A stretch of DNA of 16,838 bases from Flavobacteriaceae bacterium. Its GTDB lineage: Bacteria > Bacteroidota > Bacteroidia > Flavobacteriales > Flavobacteriaceae. Position numbers and translations under genes: made by a program. The notes under the pieces were generated by a model. The model had not been told where the DNA came from. It did no database searches and worked only from the letters and a program-made list of their open reading frames with translations. Of the stretch, positions 7,674-15,386 are shown one piece after another (within the stretch, counting starts at the first letter, position 1; the number at the start of each line of letters is the position of its first letter). The stretch covers positions 1 through 16,838 of the forward strand of contig CANJDA010000032.1 of assembly GCA_947472705.1 (NCBI GenBank), given 5' to 3'.

Positions 7674-10096
7674 GATTCTTCTTTATTTCTGAAAATTGAT
7701 TTTATTTTTCTTCCCAAAGATTTTTTATACGAAGGATCAGCGGAGTAACCATATCCATATCCGTAGGCATAATTATATTTATATTTATAGCTGTAGCCAT
7801 ATTTATAGCCATAACCATAATTTAATCCAACATTATTGATAACATAGGTCATGTTTTTTAGTTTTTCCTTGTTGCTTAAATTTACAGAGAATGGAATTAA
7901 TTTTTTTGGTGTAAAATCAGCTCTAACCACATATAATGTAGCATCTACAAATTGTGAAATTAATAGTGTATCTGTAACCAAAAGCGTTGGAGCACTATCA
8001 ATGATAATGAAATCATATTCCTTTCTTGCTTCCTTAATCAACAACTCTTTTCGTCCATTTGAAAGAAGCTCAGCAGGGTTTGGCGGTATTCTTCCTGATA
8101 AAATAATGTCTAAATTTGGATTATCTAACTGGCTTTTCTTTACGATATTATGCCAATCAACCGATACATCATGAAGATAATCTTGTAATCCTAATTCATC
8201 TTTATTAGTACCTATATACTGGTGTAATTGTGGGTTTCTTAAATCCGATCCAATTAACAGTACTTTTTTATTCATAATCGCAAAAGAGATGGATAAATTT
8301 ATAGCAGTAAAAGTTTTTCCTTCTCCTTTAATTGTTGAAGCAACTAAAATTGTTTGACCAATATTATCCACTTTTAAAGGTAAAACATAAGACAAATTGG
8401 TTCTTAGAATTCTAAAAGATTCTCCAAGAATTGACCTGTCATTAAAAGTGGTAAGTTTTTCAATATTATGAATATGCGGGATTTCGGAAAGTATAATTTT
8501 ACCTTTAGCCAATCTTGATATGTCTTCAATTGTATGTACTTTATCATCTAATAAAAAGCTGATATATATAATTAAAAACGGCAGTAGCAATCCAGCTATA
8601 ATGGAACCAATAAAATAACTGGCTCTTTTTGGTGACGCTGGAACTGTATTAGTCAAAGCGTAATCAATCACTTTTATAGAGGAAGATGTGATTGCTAAAT
8701 TTACAGCCGCTTCCTCTCTTTTTTGTAGCAAAAGAATATAGAGTGCTTCTTTAATATTTTTATTTCTTTCAATACCATTAAGTACCTTTTCGTCTGTTGG
8801 AATATGACTAAACTTACTCATAGTCACTTGTTTCAATACATTATTTTTGGCAAGTGAAACTTCTAGGTCTTTTTGGTAATCTTTTATTGTTTTAATAATG
8901 TTTGATTGAAGACCTATTAACTTATCTTTTAATATTATAAACTTTGGGTTATTTTCTCCTGCACTAACTGACAATTTATCTCGTTCTAATACCACTGTAT
9001 TAAAATCATTTATTACAGTATTAATTTCTACATTATCTACCCCTATGTTTGTAGGAAGTAATGTTAAATTTTTATCTGTTCTAACAGATTGTTCTAAAAG
9101 TTTTGAAAGGGCAATTTGAGTTTCAATATGAAACACATCGTTTTTAGCAGACTTTTTACTATCTGTTACAGATGCTGCATCTGCTTCTAGAAAGGTTAAT
9201 TCATTGCTACGTTTATAATTTGCTTTTCGGGTTTCTATCGAATCTAATTCATCTTCTAGTGATTTAAAACGCTCATTAACAAACTCAATTGTTCTTTGTG
9301 ACACAAGTCTTCTATCGTTTAAACCATCAATATCAAATTGTTTAATAACTTCATTCAAGATAGCTTCCGATTTATCTTTATTGGCTCCTGATATGGAAAT
9401 ATTTAATACATCTGAATTTTCATTTTTATTTAATATTTTTAAACTATTAGATAAATTCACAACCTCTGACTGCAAAGAATTTCTTTTTATCAGGTAGCGA
9501 TTACCGTATAATTTCTTAATTTTTGCACCAACTTGAAGAGATATTTTAAATGGTATTCCATTGATATTATGAGCTACATCATATGGCACAAATTCATTTT
9601 TATCCGTTCCATTGACTTCTAATATTTTATATTTGTCTTTTTCAAGTTCAATTTCAATGGAAACTGTTCTGCGTTCCATAGTAACTGAAGAACTTAACCA
9701 TTCAACATCAAAAGGTCTGCTCTTCCATAATTCTAAATCATTAAAATAACCAACTTTATAATATTTTGTGTTAAGGTCTAAACTTTTAGTAACCTGCTCT
9801 AGCAGTTTATAAGATTTAAGAACTTCTATTTGATTATCAAGATTTACTTTGGATCTACTAAACAAAGAAAGCCCTGCGCTTGGCAGAGAAAAACTATTTT
9901 TTGAATCATCAATAATTTTAACATTAGTCTGTGATTCGTATATAGGAATAGTGTGATTGAGGTAATATTTAACTGCAAAAAAACATACTGTTACAGAAAT
10001 CAAAAAATAATACCAATATCTGAAGTACTTAAAAAACTCTTCTATTATATTAAAACTTCCTCCTTTATCAATAGAGTCATCATAATGGTTTTCCAT
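7670..10096 (-). CDS. wzc: Wzc-type polysaccharide co-polymerase and BY-kinase (tyrosine autokinase)
   Basis: An 808-residue inner-membrane protein combining a Wzz-type chain-length/export domain with a cytoplasmic tyrosine kinase. TM1 is near 29-46 and TM2 near 493-515. Between them lies a periplasmic domain with long coiled-coil-like stretches (about 255-330 and 360-460). The kinase part has the oligomerisation motif EX2RX2R (E559, R562, R565), Walker A STIKGEGKT (587-595), Walker A' LLIGSDLR (613-620) and Walker B FIIID (696-700). In Walker A' the usual first aspartate is glycine (G616), while D618 is kept. The tail (760-784) has 13 tyrosines at every second residue, plus Y790, and is the likely autophosphorylation cluster. 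The ATG at 10096 lies 3 bases after the wza stop. The adjacent CpsB is the expected phosphatase. Confidence 0.95.
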   Translation of the reverse strand: MENHYDDSIDKGGSFNIIEEFFKYFRYWYYFLISVTVCFFAVKYYLNHTIPIYESQTNVKIIDDSKNSFSLPSAGLSLFSRSKVNLDNQIEVLKSYKLLEQVTKSLDLNTKYYKVGYFNDLELWKSRPFDVEWLSSSVTMERRTVSIEIELEKDKYKILEVNGTDKNEFVPYDVAHNINGIPFKISLQVGAKIKKLYGNRYLIKRNSLQSEVVNLSNSLKILNKNENSDVLNISISGANKDKSEAILNEVIKQFDIDGLNDRRLVSQRTIEFVNERFKSLEDELDSIETRKANYKRSNELTFLEADAASVTDSKKSAKNDVFHIETQIALSKLLEQSVRTDKNLTLLPTNIGVDNVEINTVINDFNTVVLERDKLSVSAGENNPKFIILKDKLIGLQSNIIKTIKDYQKDLEVSLAKNNVLKQVTMSKFSHIPTDEKVLNGIERNKNIKEALYILLLQKREEAAVNLAITSSSIKVIDYALTNTVPASPKRASYFIGSIIAGLLLPFLIIYISFLLDDKVHTIEDISRLAKGKIILSEIPHIHNIEKLTTFNDRSILGESFRILRTNLSYVLPLKVDNIGQTILVASTIKGEGKTFTAINLSISFAIMNKKVLLIGSDLRNPQLHQYIGTNKDELGLQDYLHDVSVDWHNIVKKSQLDNPNLDIILSGRIPPNPAELLSNGRKELLIKEARKEYDFIIIDSAPTLLVTDTLLISQFVDATLYVVRADFTPKKLIPFSVNLSNKEKLKNMTYVINNVGLNYGYGYKYGYSYKYKYNYAYGYGYGYSADPSYKKSLGRKIKSIFRNKEES
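7745..7819 (-). repeat. Period-6 coding repeat giving an alternating Tyr tail in Wzc
   Basis: Twenty-five codons alternate TAT/TAC with GGN, AAA, AGC, AAT or GCC, so the protein reads Tyr-X thirteen times without a break (residues 760-784). X is mostly Gly (7 of 12) or Lys (3 of 12), with one each of Ser, Asn and Ala nearly filling the rest. At DNA level this is an imperfect hexanucleotide repeat. It may vary in length by slippage in units of two residues without breaking the frame. Confidence 0.9.
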
Positions 10097-10099
10097 AAA

Positions 10100-10861
10100 C
10101 TATTTTTTTAATAATATTATAATTGTTAGTGCAAAAGATAAAACACCTAATACACTTCCAATATTAGATAAATATCCCGATTGCATAACTCTTGGTCCAT
10201 TTGGATTAACAATAATAATATCATTTTGCTTCACATAATAATATGGTCCTTCAAACCATTTAGAAGTAGTTAAATCTAAATGGATATATGTTCTCACTCC
10301 ATTTATTTCTCTAATAAGCAACACGTCTTTTCTAACGCCGTTTATTGTCAAATCTCCAGCATATCCTATAGCCTGATTCAAAGATATATTCTGCTCGTCA
10401 AAACTGTATGTTCCAGGAGATTTCACTTCTCCCAAAACAGTTACTTTACTATTAATAATTCTAACACTTACTGTTGGGTCTTTTATATATCCTCTTTCTT
10501 TTAGCATATTAATAATAAGATTTTGAACTTCATCTGTACTTTTTCCTACTACACTTATTTCACCTAAAAGAGGAAATACAATGGTTCCTTTTTGAGAAAC
10601 TAAATAACCTTGTATTCTATATGTTTCAACATTGATATTACCTAAGGCACTAACTTGAATATTAAATGGGTCAGCCGATTCTTGAATTAAAGCAGAAACT
10701 TTTATAAATAATATATCATTTACCTGAAGTTTATTAGCTAAAAAATTGATGTTGTCATGTGATTCGTCATTGACATCTTGATAATATATAATATCTTTTT
10801 TACTGGCGCAAGACTGTATAAAAAGGGAAGCTATTATTAAAAAAAATAACTTTTTAATCAT
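10100..10861 (-). CDS. wza: Wza-type outer-membrane polysaccharide export lipoprotein
   Basis: A 253-residue export protein that should form the outer-membrane exit channel working with Wzc. The N-terminus is a lipoprotein signal: KK, a hydrophobic run, then IQSC with Cys18 as the lipidated residue. The polysaccharide export (Poly_export) domain follows, from VNDILFIKVS to about residue 130, then an SLBB domain starting VTVLGEVKSPGTYSF (about 149-163) and running to about 220. A hydrophobic C-terminal helix (about 232-250, SVLGVLSFALTIIILLKK) ends the protein. It is much shorter than E. coli Wza (about 380 residues) and has a single SLBB domain, as is common in Bacteroidota. It is first in a two-gene operon with wzc, behind a promoter-like element. 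Confidence 0.93.
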   Translation of the reverse strand: MIKKLFFLIIASLFIQSCASKKDIIYYQDVNDESHDNINFLANKLQVNDILFIKVSALIQESADPFNIQVSALGNINVETYRIQGYLVSQKGTIVFPLLGEISVVGKSTDEVQNLIINMLKERGYIKDPTVSVRIINSKVTVLGEVKSPGTYSFDEQNISLNQAIGYAGDLTINGVRKDVLLIREINGVRTYIHLDLTTSKWFEGPYYYVKQNDIIIVNPNGPRVMQSGYLSNIGSVLGVLSFALTIIILLKK

Positions 10862-10918
10862 AATTTAAATGGTTTATATGCTATCTCTAAATAGAATAAT
10901 GTTAATATTTTTTGTTCG

Positions 10919-10928
10919 TGCAAATCTA
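10919..10928 (-). promoter_or_regulatory. Probable promoter -7 element of the wza-wzc operon
   Basis: On the minus strand bases 10928-10919 read TAGATTTGCA, matching TAnnTTTG and sharing the trailing CA with the other two promoter candidates in the window. It is 58 bases upstream of the wza ATG. The -33 region has only a poor match (TTTCTG, about 18 bases upstream). The 143-base gap between the dehydratase gene and wza is the largest same-strand gap here, which favours a separate transcript. Confidence 0.55.
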
Positions 10929-10963
10929 CAATTACATTTTCTAATTCAGAAAGGAAAGTCTAA

Positions 10964-10981
10964 ATTAATTAGATAATTAAT
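10964..10981. repeat. Perfect 8-bp inverted repeat, AT-only, between dehydratase gene and wza
   Basis: ATTAATTA (10964-10971) and TAATTAAT (10974-10981) are exact inverted copies separated by GA. The site lies 23 bases past the dehydratase stop and about 36 bases upstream of the wza -7 element. Without a GC stem or a following T-run it is a weak candidate for a terminator. A protein-binding dyad upstream of the wza promoter is equally possible. Confidence 0.4.
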
Positions 10982-11004
10982 ACAAAAGCAATCTGAAAAA
11001 TGGA

Positions 11005-12972
11005 TTAAATACTATCCAATTCTTCGTATATTGAATTTAAACTTTTGAATTCTGGTACAATTTTTTTCATTTTAGTTACTATGGCACTATTTGATTTTAT
11101 TTTGGCAGTTTCAATAAGTTCTGAAATTGATTTATTTATTTCATCATATTTCATCATGCTTTCATGAGCAATAAGAATTTTTTCATTATGTGTAGGGAGG
11201 TTTCTTGAGGAATCATTCAATAATTCTTCATAGAGTTTTTCACCAGGACGAAGACCAATAATTTTTATTTTTATGTCTTTATCAGGAACAAAACCAGCTA
11301 ACCGAATCATTTTTCGAGCTAAGTCAATAATTTTAACGGGGGCTCCCATATCAAAAATAAAAATCTCACCACCAACACCCATAGCACCAGCTTCGAGCAC
11401 TAGTTGACAGGCTTCAGGGATGGTCATGAAATACCTAATGATTTCAGGATGAGTAATAGTGATTGGCCCTCCTTCTTGAATTTGCTTTTTAAACAGCGGC
11501 ACTACTGAGCCGTTAGAGCCTAGAACATTTCCAAAGCGAGTAGTTATGTATTTTGTTCTAGTATTGTTTTTATCTTTTAATTTATAATCCAATGATTGTA
11601 CATATTTTTCAGCAATTCGTTTACTCGCACCCATTACATTACTTGGGTTAACTGCTTTATCGGTAGAAACCATTACAAATCGCTCTACATCATGTTCAAA
11701 AGCCAAATCAGCTATATTTTTTGTACCTAAGACATTGGTAAAAATAGCTTGAGCTGGATTTTCTTCCATCAACGGAACATGCTTATAGGCTGCTGCATGA
11801 TAGACCACTTCAGGCTTATATTTTAAGAAGACCTGCTCAATGGACTCTTTCACTCTAATATCAGAAATAACATTGACAATTATCACATTTGGATTTACAT
11901 TCATAATCTCAAGGCTCAATTCATGCAAAGGAGATTCAGCTTGATCTAATACAATAATTTTACGAGGCTCAAAACTTAAAACCTGCCTTACAATCTCACT
12001 CCCAATAGAACCAGCAGCGCCAGTTACCATTACTTTTTTCCCTTTGAGTTGTTTTGAAATGGATTTGTTATCAAGAATAATAGGCTTACGCTCTAATAAA
12101 TCTAGAATTTCAAAGGTTTTAATATTTTTTGTAATTTCTTTTTGCCCTTCTAAATCTGCCACTAATGGAATGGTATAAACCTTAAAATCTGATTCTAAAC
12201 AATCCTCCACAATTTGAGACCTTTCTAATTTTGAAAGATTTTTATCCACAATGATTAATGTTTCAGCATTTGTATCTTTCAACAAGTCTGATGCGCTGCC
12301 TTCCATATGCAGAATAGGAACATCTAATATTCTTTTGGTTATATTTTGATTTGATTTTTCAATAAATCCAATTAATTTAAATCGTTTTGGGACTTCTGTC
12401 CTTAAGGCATTTGCCAATGCAATAGCATTAGCATCGGTTCCAAAAATTAGTGCTCTAGTTAAATTTGTCTTTTCACCTTGATTAAAATAGCGTTCATATG
12501 TTTGTTTCACTATAACTCTGTAGAGAAATAAAAATGAAAACGATAAAAATCCATTTATAACCAATCCTGTATTTAGAAATAACTTTCTATCTAGAAATTG
12601 GAGGAAAAAGTAATTAATGACCATTAAAATAGTAAACGAAAAAAATTGTGCAAAAAACAATTTCAACGCATCAACATATGAGGAGTGTCTTATAATTCCA
12701 GAATACGTTCTATAGGCCCAAAAGAAAAAAACATTAACAACAAAATAAAGTGATAAGCATTCAAACAGAAAGTCGTTTTTTATATAATGCAGTCTAAGAC
12801 CACGAAAAAACAATAGTGTTATTAAAGCAGCTAAGAACAACACCAATATATCGAACAAAAGCACTAGCCATCTTGGTAAATAGCCAAGATTTTCCAATCT
12901 AAAATTTAAATTAATTTTAGACCAAAATCCATTTAAATCTTTAAAAAAATTTGTCGAAGTAGTTTCTTTCAA
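11005..12972 (-). CDS. Membrane nucleotide-sugar 4,6-dehydratase (PglF/WbpM/CapD family)
   Basis: A 655-residue, full-length member of the large membrane-bound dehydratase group that converts UDP-GlcNAc to UDP-4-keto-6-deoxy-GlcNAc. Four membrane helices lie at about 33-55, 73-88, 103-125 and 134-152. A first Rossmann-like domain follows (LIFGTDANAIALANAL, about 175-190), then the catalytic SDR domain with TGAAGSIGSE (317-326) and STDKAVNPSNVMGASKR (436-452). The usual YxxxK tyrosine is methionine (M447, K451), which is normal for PglF/WbpM enzymes. The start is TTG at 12972: an in-frame stop lies 7 codons upstream, and no in-frame ATG occurs before the first helix, so TTG is the only good choice. 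It follows the aminotransferase gene by 44 bases, and that enzyme would use its product. The exact stereochemistry is not visible. Confidence 0.9.
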   Translation of the reverse strand: MKETTSTNFFKDLNGFWSKINLNFRLENLGYLPRWLVLLFDILVLFLAALITLLFFRGLRLHYIKNDFLFECLSLYFVVNVFFFWAYRTYSGIIRHSSYVDALKLFFAQFFSFTILMVINYFFLQFLDRKLFLNTGLVINGFLSFSFLFLYRVIVKQTYERYFNQGEKTNLTRALIFGTDANAIALANALRTEVPKRFKLIGFIEKSNQNITKRILDVPILHMEGSASDLLKDTNAETLIIVDKNLSKLERSQIVEDCLESDFKVYTIPLVADLEGQKEITKNIKTFEILDLLERKPIILDNKSISKQLKGKKVMVTGAAGSIGSEIVRQVLSFEPRKIIVLDQAESPLHELSLEIMNVNPNVIIVNVISDIRVKESIEQVFLKYKPEVVYHAAAYKHVPLMEENPAQAIFTNVLGTKNIADLAFEHDVERFVMVSTDKAVNPSNVMGASKRIAEKYVQSLDYKLKDKNNTRTKYITTRFGNVLGSNGSVVPLFKKQIQEGGPITITHPEIIRYFMTIPEACQLVLEAGAMGVGGEIFIFDMGAPVKIIDLARKMIRLAGFVPDKDIKIKIIGLRPGEKLYEELLNDSSRNLPTHNEKILIAHESMMKYDEINKSISELIETAKIKSNSAIVTKMKKIVPEFKSLNSIYEELDSI

Positions 12973-13016
12973 TGTTGGTTTTTGTTTTTAACTAAGCTGT
13001 AAAAATAGTGAAAAAG

Positions 13017-14156
13017 TTAAATGCTAAACAAAGTCTTTATCACTTTTGCTATTCTTTCTCTATCATTGTCAGTTAAATTTGAACTTGAGGGTAAACAAAG
13101 CCCATTATTGAACAAATTTTCTGATGTTTTGGAACCAAAATAGGCACAATCACTAAATACTGGTTGCAAATGCATCGGTTTCCATAAAGGTCTTGATTCA
13201 ATGTTATCTTTTTCAAATGCTAACCTTAAATCTTCTCGCGTCACACTTGTTTTTGTGTTATCAAAAAGTATACAAGAAAGCCAATGATTAGAATAAAAGT
13301 CTTCATTAGGTTCCGAAAAAACACGAATGGCATCAATTCCAGAAAACAAATCAATATAAAACTGATGCATGGCTCTACGCTTTTGCAAATGAGCATCCAA
13401 AATTTCCATTTGTCCTCTTCCAATACCAGCACAAATGTTACTCATTCTATAATTATAACCAATTTCACTATGCTGGTAATGAGGTGCATTGTCCCTAGCT
13501 TGTGTGGAAAGAAAAACAGCTTTATTTTTCTGTTCAATAGTTTTGGTAATCATGGCTCCTCCTCCAGAGGTCGTAATTATTTTATTCCCGTTGAAAGATA
13601 AAATTCCGATATCACCAAAAGTTCCGCACTTTTTCCCTTTATAAGTACTGCCTAGCGCTTCTGCACTATCTTCAATAATTGGAATTCCATATTTGTTGGC
13701 AATTGCTCTGATCTCGTCTGCTTTACAAGGCATACCATATAAGTGAACCATCACTATGGCTTTAGGCTTTTTATTTCTCGAAATACCATTTACTATGGCT
13801 TCTTCTAAAGCAATTGGACAAAGATTCATTGTTTCGTTTTCGCTATCTACAAAAACAGGTTTGGCTCCCAAATAAGCGATTGGATTGGCTGATGCTGAAA
13901 ACGTCATGCTTTGGCAAATCACTTCGTCATTTGGTTTAACATCAAGAATAATCAATGCTAAATGTAACGCTGCTGTTCCTGAGCTTAAAGCTGCTGCAAA
14001 AACTCCTTCGCCTAAATAATCTTCTAAATCTTTTTCAAATCCGTTTACATTAGGTCCAAGCGGAGCTACCCAATTGGTATCAAAAGCTTCCTGAACATAT
14101 TTTTGTTCGTTACCTCCCATGTGAGGTGAGGAAAGCCAAATTTTTGAATTACTCAT
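13017..14156 (-). CDS. DegT/DnrJ/EryC1-type PLP aminotransferase (PglE/EpsN-like)
   Basis: A 379-residue sugar aminotransferase of the DegT family, expected to add an amino group at C4 of a UDP-4-keto-6-deoxy sugar. The N-terminus IWLSSPHMGGNEQKY (6-20) and NWVAPLGP (28-35) are typical of the PglE/EpsN group. SGTAALHLAL (59-68) and EDSAEALGS (162-170, with D163 for the pyridine nitrogen) are PLP-site motifs. K192 in SFNGNKIITTSGGG (187-200) is the Schiff-base lysine. Start ATG 14156 overlaps the phosphoglycosyl transferase stop by 4 bases (ATGA). Together with the PglF-like enzyme it would yield UDP-4-amino-4,6-dideoxy-GlcNAc, the precursor of bacillosamine. The N-acetyltransferase that usually follows (PglD/EpsM) is not in this window. 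Confidence 0.92.
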   Translation of the reverse strand: MSNSKIWLSSPHMGGNEQKYVQEAFDTNWVAPLGPNVNGFEKDLEDYLGEGVFAAALSSGTAALHLALIILDVKPNDEVICQSMTFSASANPIAYLGAKPVFVDSENETMNLCPIALEEAIVNGISRNKKPKAIVMVHLYGMPCKADEIRAIANKYGIPIIEDSAEALGSTYKGKKCGTFGDIGILSFNGNKIITTSGGGAMITKTIEQKNKAVFLSTQARDNAPHYQHSEIGYNYRMSNICAGIGRGQMEILDAHLQKRRAMHQFYIDLFSGIDAIRVFSEPNEDFYSNHWLSCILFDNTKTSVTREDLRLAFEKDNIESRPLWKPMHLQPVFSDCAYFGSKTSENLFNNGLCLPSSSNLTDNDRERIAKVIKTLFSI

Positions 14157-14725
14157 TTTTTAAATACTGTTTTGGCCAAAGCGCCTATGGTTTTACTAAT
14201 AATTTTTATATCTTCTGAAATGTAGTTTCCTTTGTTGTAATACTCTAAGTTCATCTTAACTTTATCACGAAAAATGACTTCGTCATTGTATTTTTTGGGG
14301 TTGGATTGTTGTTGCAAAAGATATTCTTCATCAACATATTTCAACGAAGCCAAGCTGGTAATACCTGGTTTTAACTTAAGTATATTTCTTTCTTCTCCTT
14401 TTAATAAATCATAGTATCCCGGAATATCGGGTCTTGGACCTACTATACTCATGTTTCCAATAATAACATTCCACAACTGAGGCAATTCGTCTATTTTATA
14501 TTTTCTGAGAAAAGCACCAAATGATGAAATACTATCATCTGAAACACACATGGTTCTTAACTTATATATCTTAAAAAGTTTTCCAAATTGGCCAATGCGA
14601 TCTTGATTAAAAATACCATTCCCTTTGGTATCAATACCACACAATATCCAAAACAAAACTAGTATTGCACCGAAAAAAAACAAAGCAAAAATTGAAAAAA
14701 AAATATCAAAAATTCGTTTTAGCAT
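14153..14725 (-). CDS. Undecaprenyl-phosphate phosphoglycosyl transferase (PglC/EpsL type)
   Basis: A 190-residue small monotopic phosphoglycosyl transferase, which starts glycan assembly by moving a sugar-1-phosphate from UDP-sugar to undecaprenyl phosphate. One N-terminal membrane helix (about 4-29) is followed by the catalytic domain with KLRTM (55-59), the KIDELPQLWNV block with the D79-E80 catalytic dyad, and SIVGPRPD (93-100). The length matches PglC (about 200) rather than the five-helix WcaJ/WbaP enzymes. It lies 7 bases after the metallophosphoesterase gene and overlaps the aminotransferase gene by 4 bases. This gene order resembles eps/pgl clusters where the transferase uses the 4-amino-derived sugar, so a bacillosamine-like sugar is a reasonable, unproven substrate. 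Confidence 0.92.
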   Translation of the reverse strand: MLKRIFDIFFSIFALFFFGAILVLFWILCGIDTKGNGIFNQDRIGQFGKLFKIYKLRTMCVSDDSISSFGAFLRKYKIDELPQLWNVIIGNMSIVGPRPDIPGYYDLLKGEERNILKLKPGITSLASLKYVDEEYLLQQQSNPKKYNDEVIFRDKVKMNLEYYNKGNYISEDIKIISKTIGALAKTVFKK

Positions 14726-14732
14726 TTTATCC

Positions 14733-15386
14733 TTATAAAGTTTTTTTAGACAAATAATAATCGATACAAAGTTGAGGATAGTTTTCGTCCTTCATCTGAT
14801 TAATTACTTTATTAATGTTGTGAAGGTAACTTTTTAATTCTACTGCTTTGGTTACTGTATCGTATTTTAAGTAGCATGACTGATTGATGAACTGTCTATT
14901 TTGTCCAAGGCTTCCTGTATTGTAAATTTTAAAAGTATCTTTTTCTCTAAAAAATTGCTGATGCGAATGACCAATCATATAATTACTATCGATAACTAAC
15001 TCAGAAATATCGGTGTCTGCAAAAATATATTGCTTATTGATGGTGTGCTGTATGGTGTAATCGTCTAACTGAGTTTGCTCTCCATACTTTTGAATTTCAT
15101 TAATCAATGAGCTATCAAAATTAGCATAACAATGTTGAAAAAATGTTTGTGCAACTACATGAGTTCCGTCATACTCTCCATTGATGAAGTAATTTTCATG
15201 ATTGCCTTTTAAAAGTGTTAGATTAGGAATGTCTTTCAGATATTGAATACAGTCATTGGTCCAAGGTCCATAATTCACGACATCTCCATGGCATATAAAA
15301 AAATCCGTTTCCAATTTTTCTAATCGAAATAGTTCTTCTAAAGCAACTAGATTGCCGTGTACATCACCAAAGATTATAATTTTCAT
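14733..15386 (-). CDS. Calcineurin-like metallophosphoesterase of unknown substrate
   Basis: A 217-residue single-domain metallophosphoesterase with all core metal ligands: GDVHGN (D8, H10), HGDVVNYG (D35), GNHEN (N62, H63), H114 and GHSH (H140, H142). No signal peptide or membrane helix is seen, so it should be cytoplasmic. I chose ATG 15386 because it begins directly at MKIIIFGDVHGN and overlaps the epimerase stop in an ATGA, like other junctions here. The frame stays open to a TTG at 15434, but the extra 16 residues match nothing and would overlap the epimerase gene by 52 bases. Such enzymes can be phosphodiesterases, nucleotidases or protein phosphatases. In this operon a role in nucleotide-sugar or lipid-linked intermediate turnover, or in processing a modification, is a guess. 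Confidence 0.85.
   Translation of the reverse strand: MKIIIFGDVHGNLVALEELFRLEKLETDFFICHGDVVNYGPWTNDCIQYLKDIPNLTLLKGNHENYFINGEYDGTHVVAQTFFQHCYANFDSSLINEIQKYGEQTQLDDYTIQHTINKQYIFADTDISELVIDSNYMIGHSHQQFFREKDTFKIYNTGSLGQNRQFINQSCYLKYDTVTKAVELKSYLHNINKVINQMKDENYPQLCIDYYLSKKTL

Noticed and set aside
7851..8174. 107-codon plus-strand open frame inside wzc
   Set aside because: Antisense to the conserved kinase domain, with no promoter-like element or family features.
10881..10894. CTAT/ATAG hairpin in the wza leader
   Set aside because: Only four base pairs with a six-base loop; too weak to claim as a regulatory structure.
11620..11665. Methionine in place of the catalytic tyrosine (YxxxK) of the dehydratase
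   Set aside because: First looked like a lost active-site residue, but methionine here is the normal state in PglF/WbpM-type dehydratases.
13241..13432. 63-codon minus-strand frame within the aminotransferase gene
   Set aside because: Alternative frame of an intact conserved gene; not evidence of a frameshift because the main frame is continuous.
13284..13601. 105-codon plus-strand open frame inside the aminotransferase gene
   Set aside because: Antisense to conserved PLP-enzyme sequence; no domain seen, composition as expected of a shadow frame.
15018..15027. TATTTTTG on the minus strand inside the metallophosphoesterase gene as an internal promoter
   Set aside because: It matches TAnnTTTG but lies mid-gene in AT-rich sequence, without a good -33 box or a gene start close by; chance is enough.
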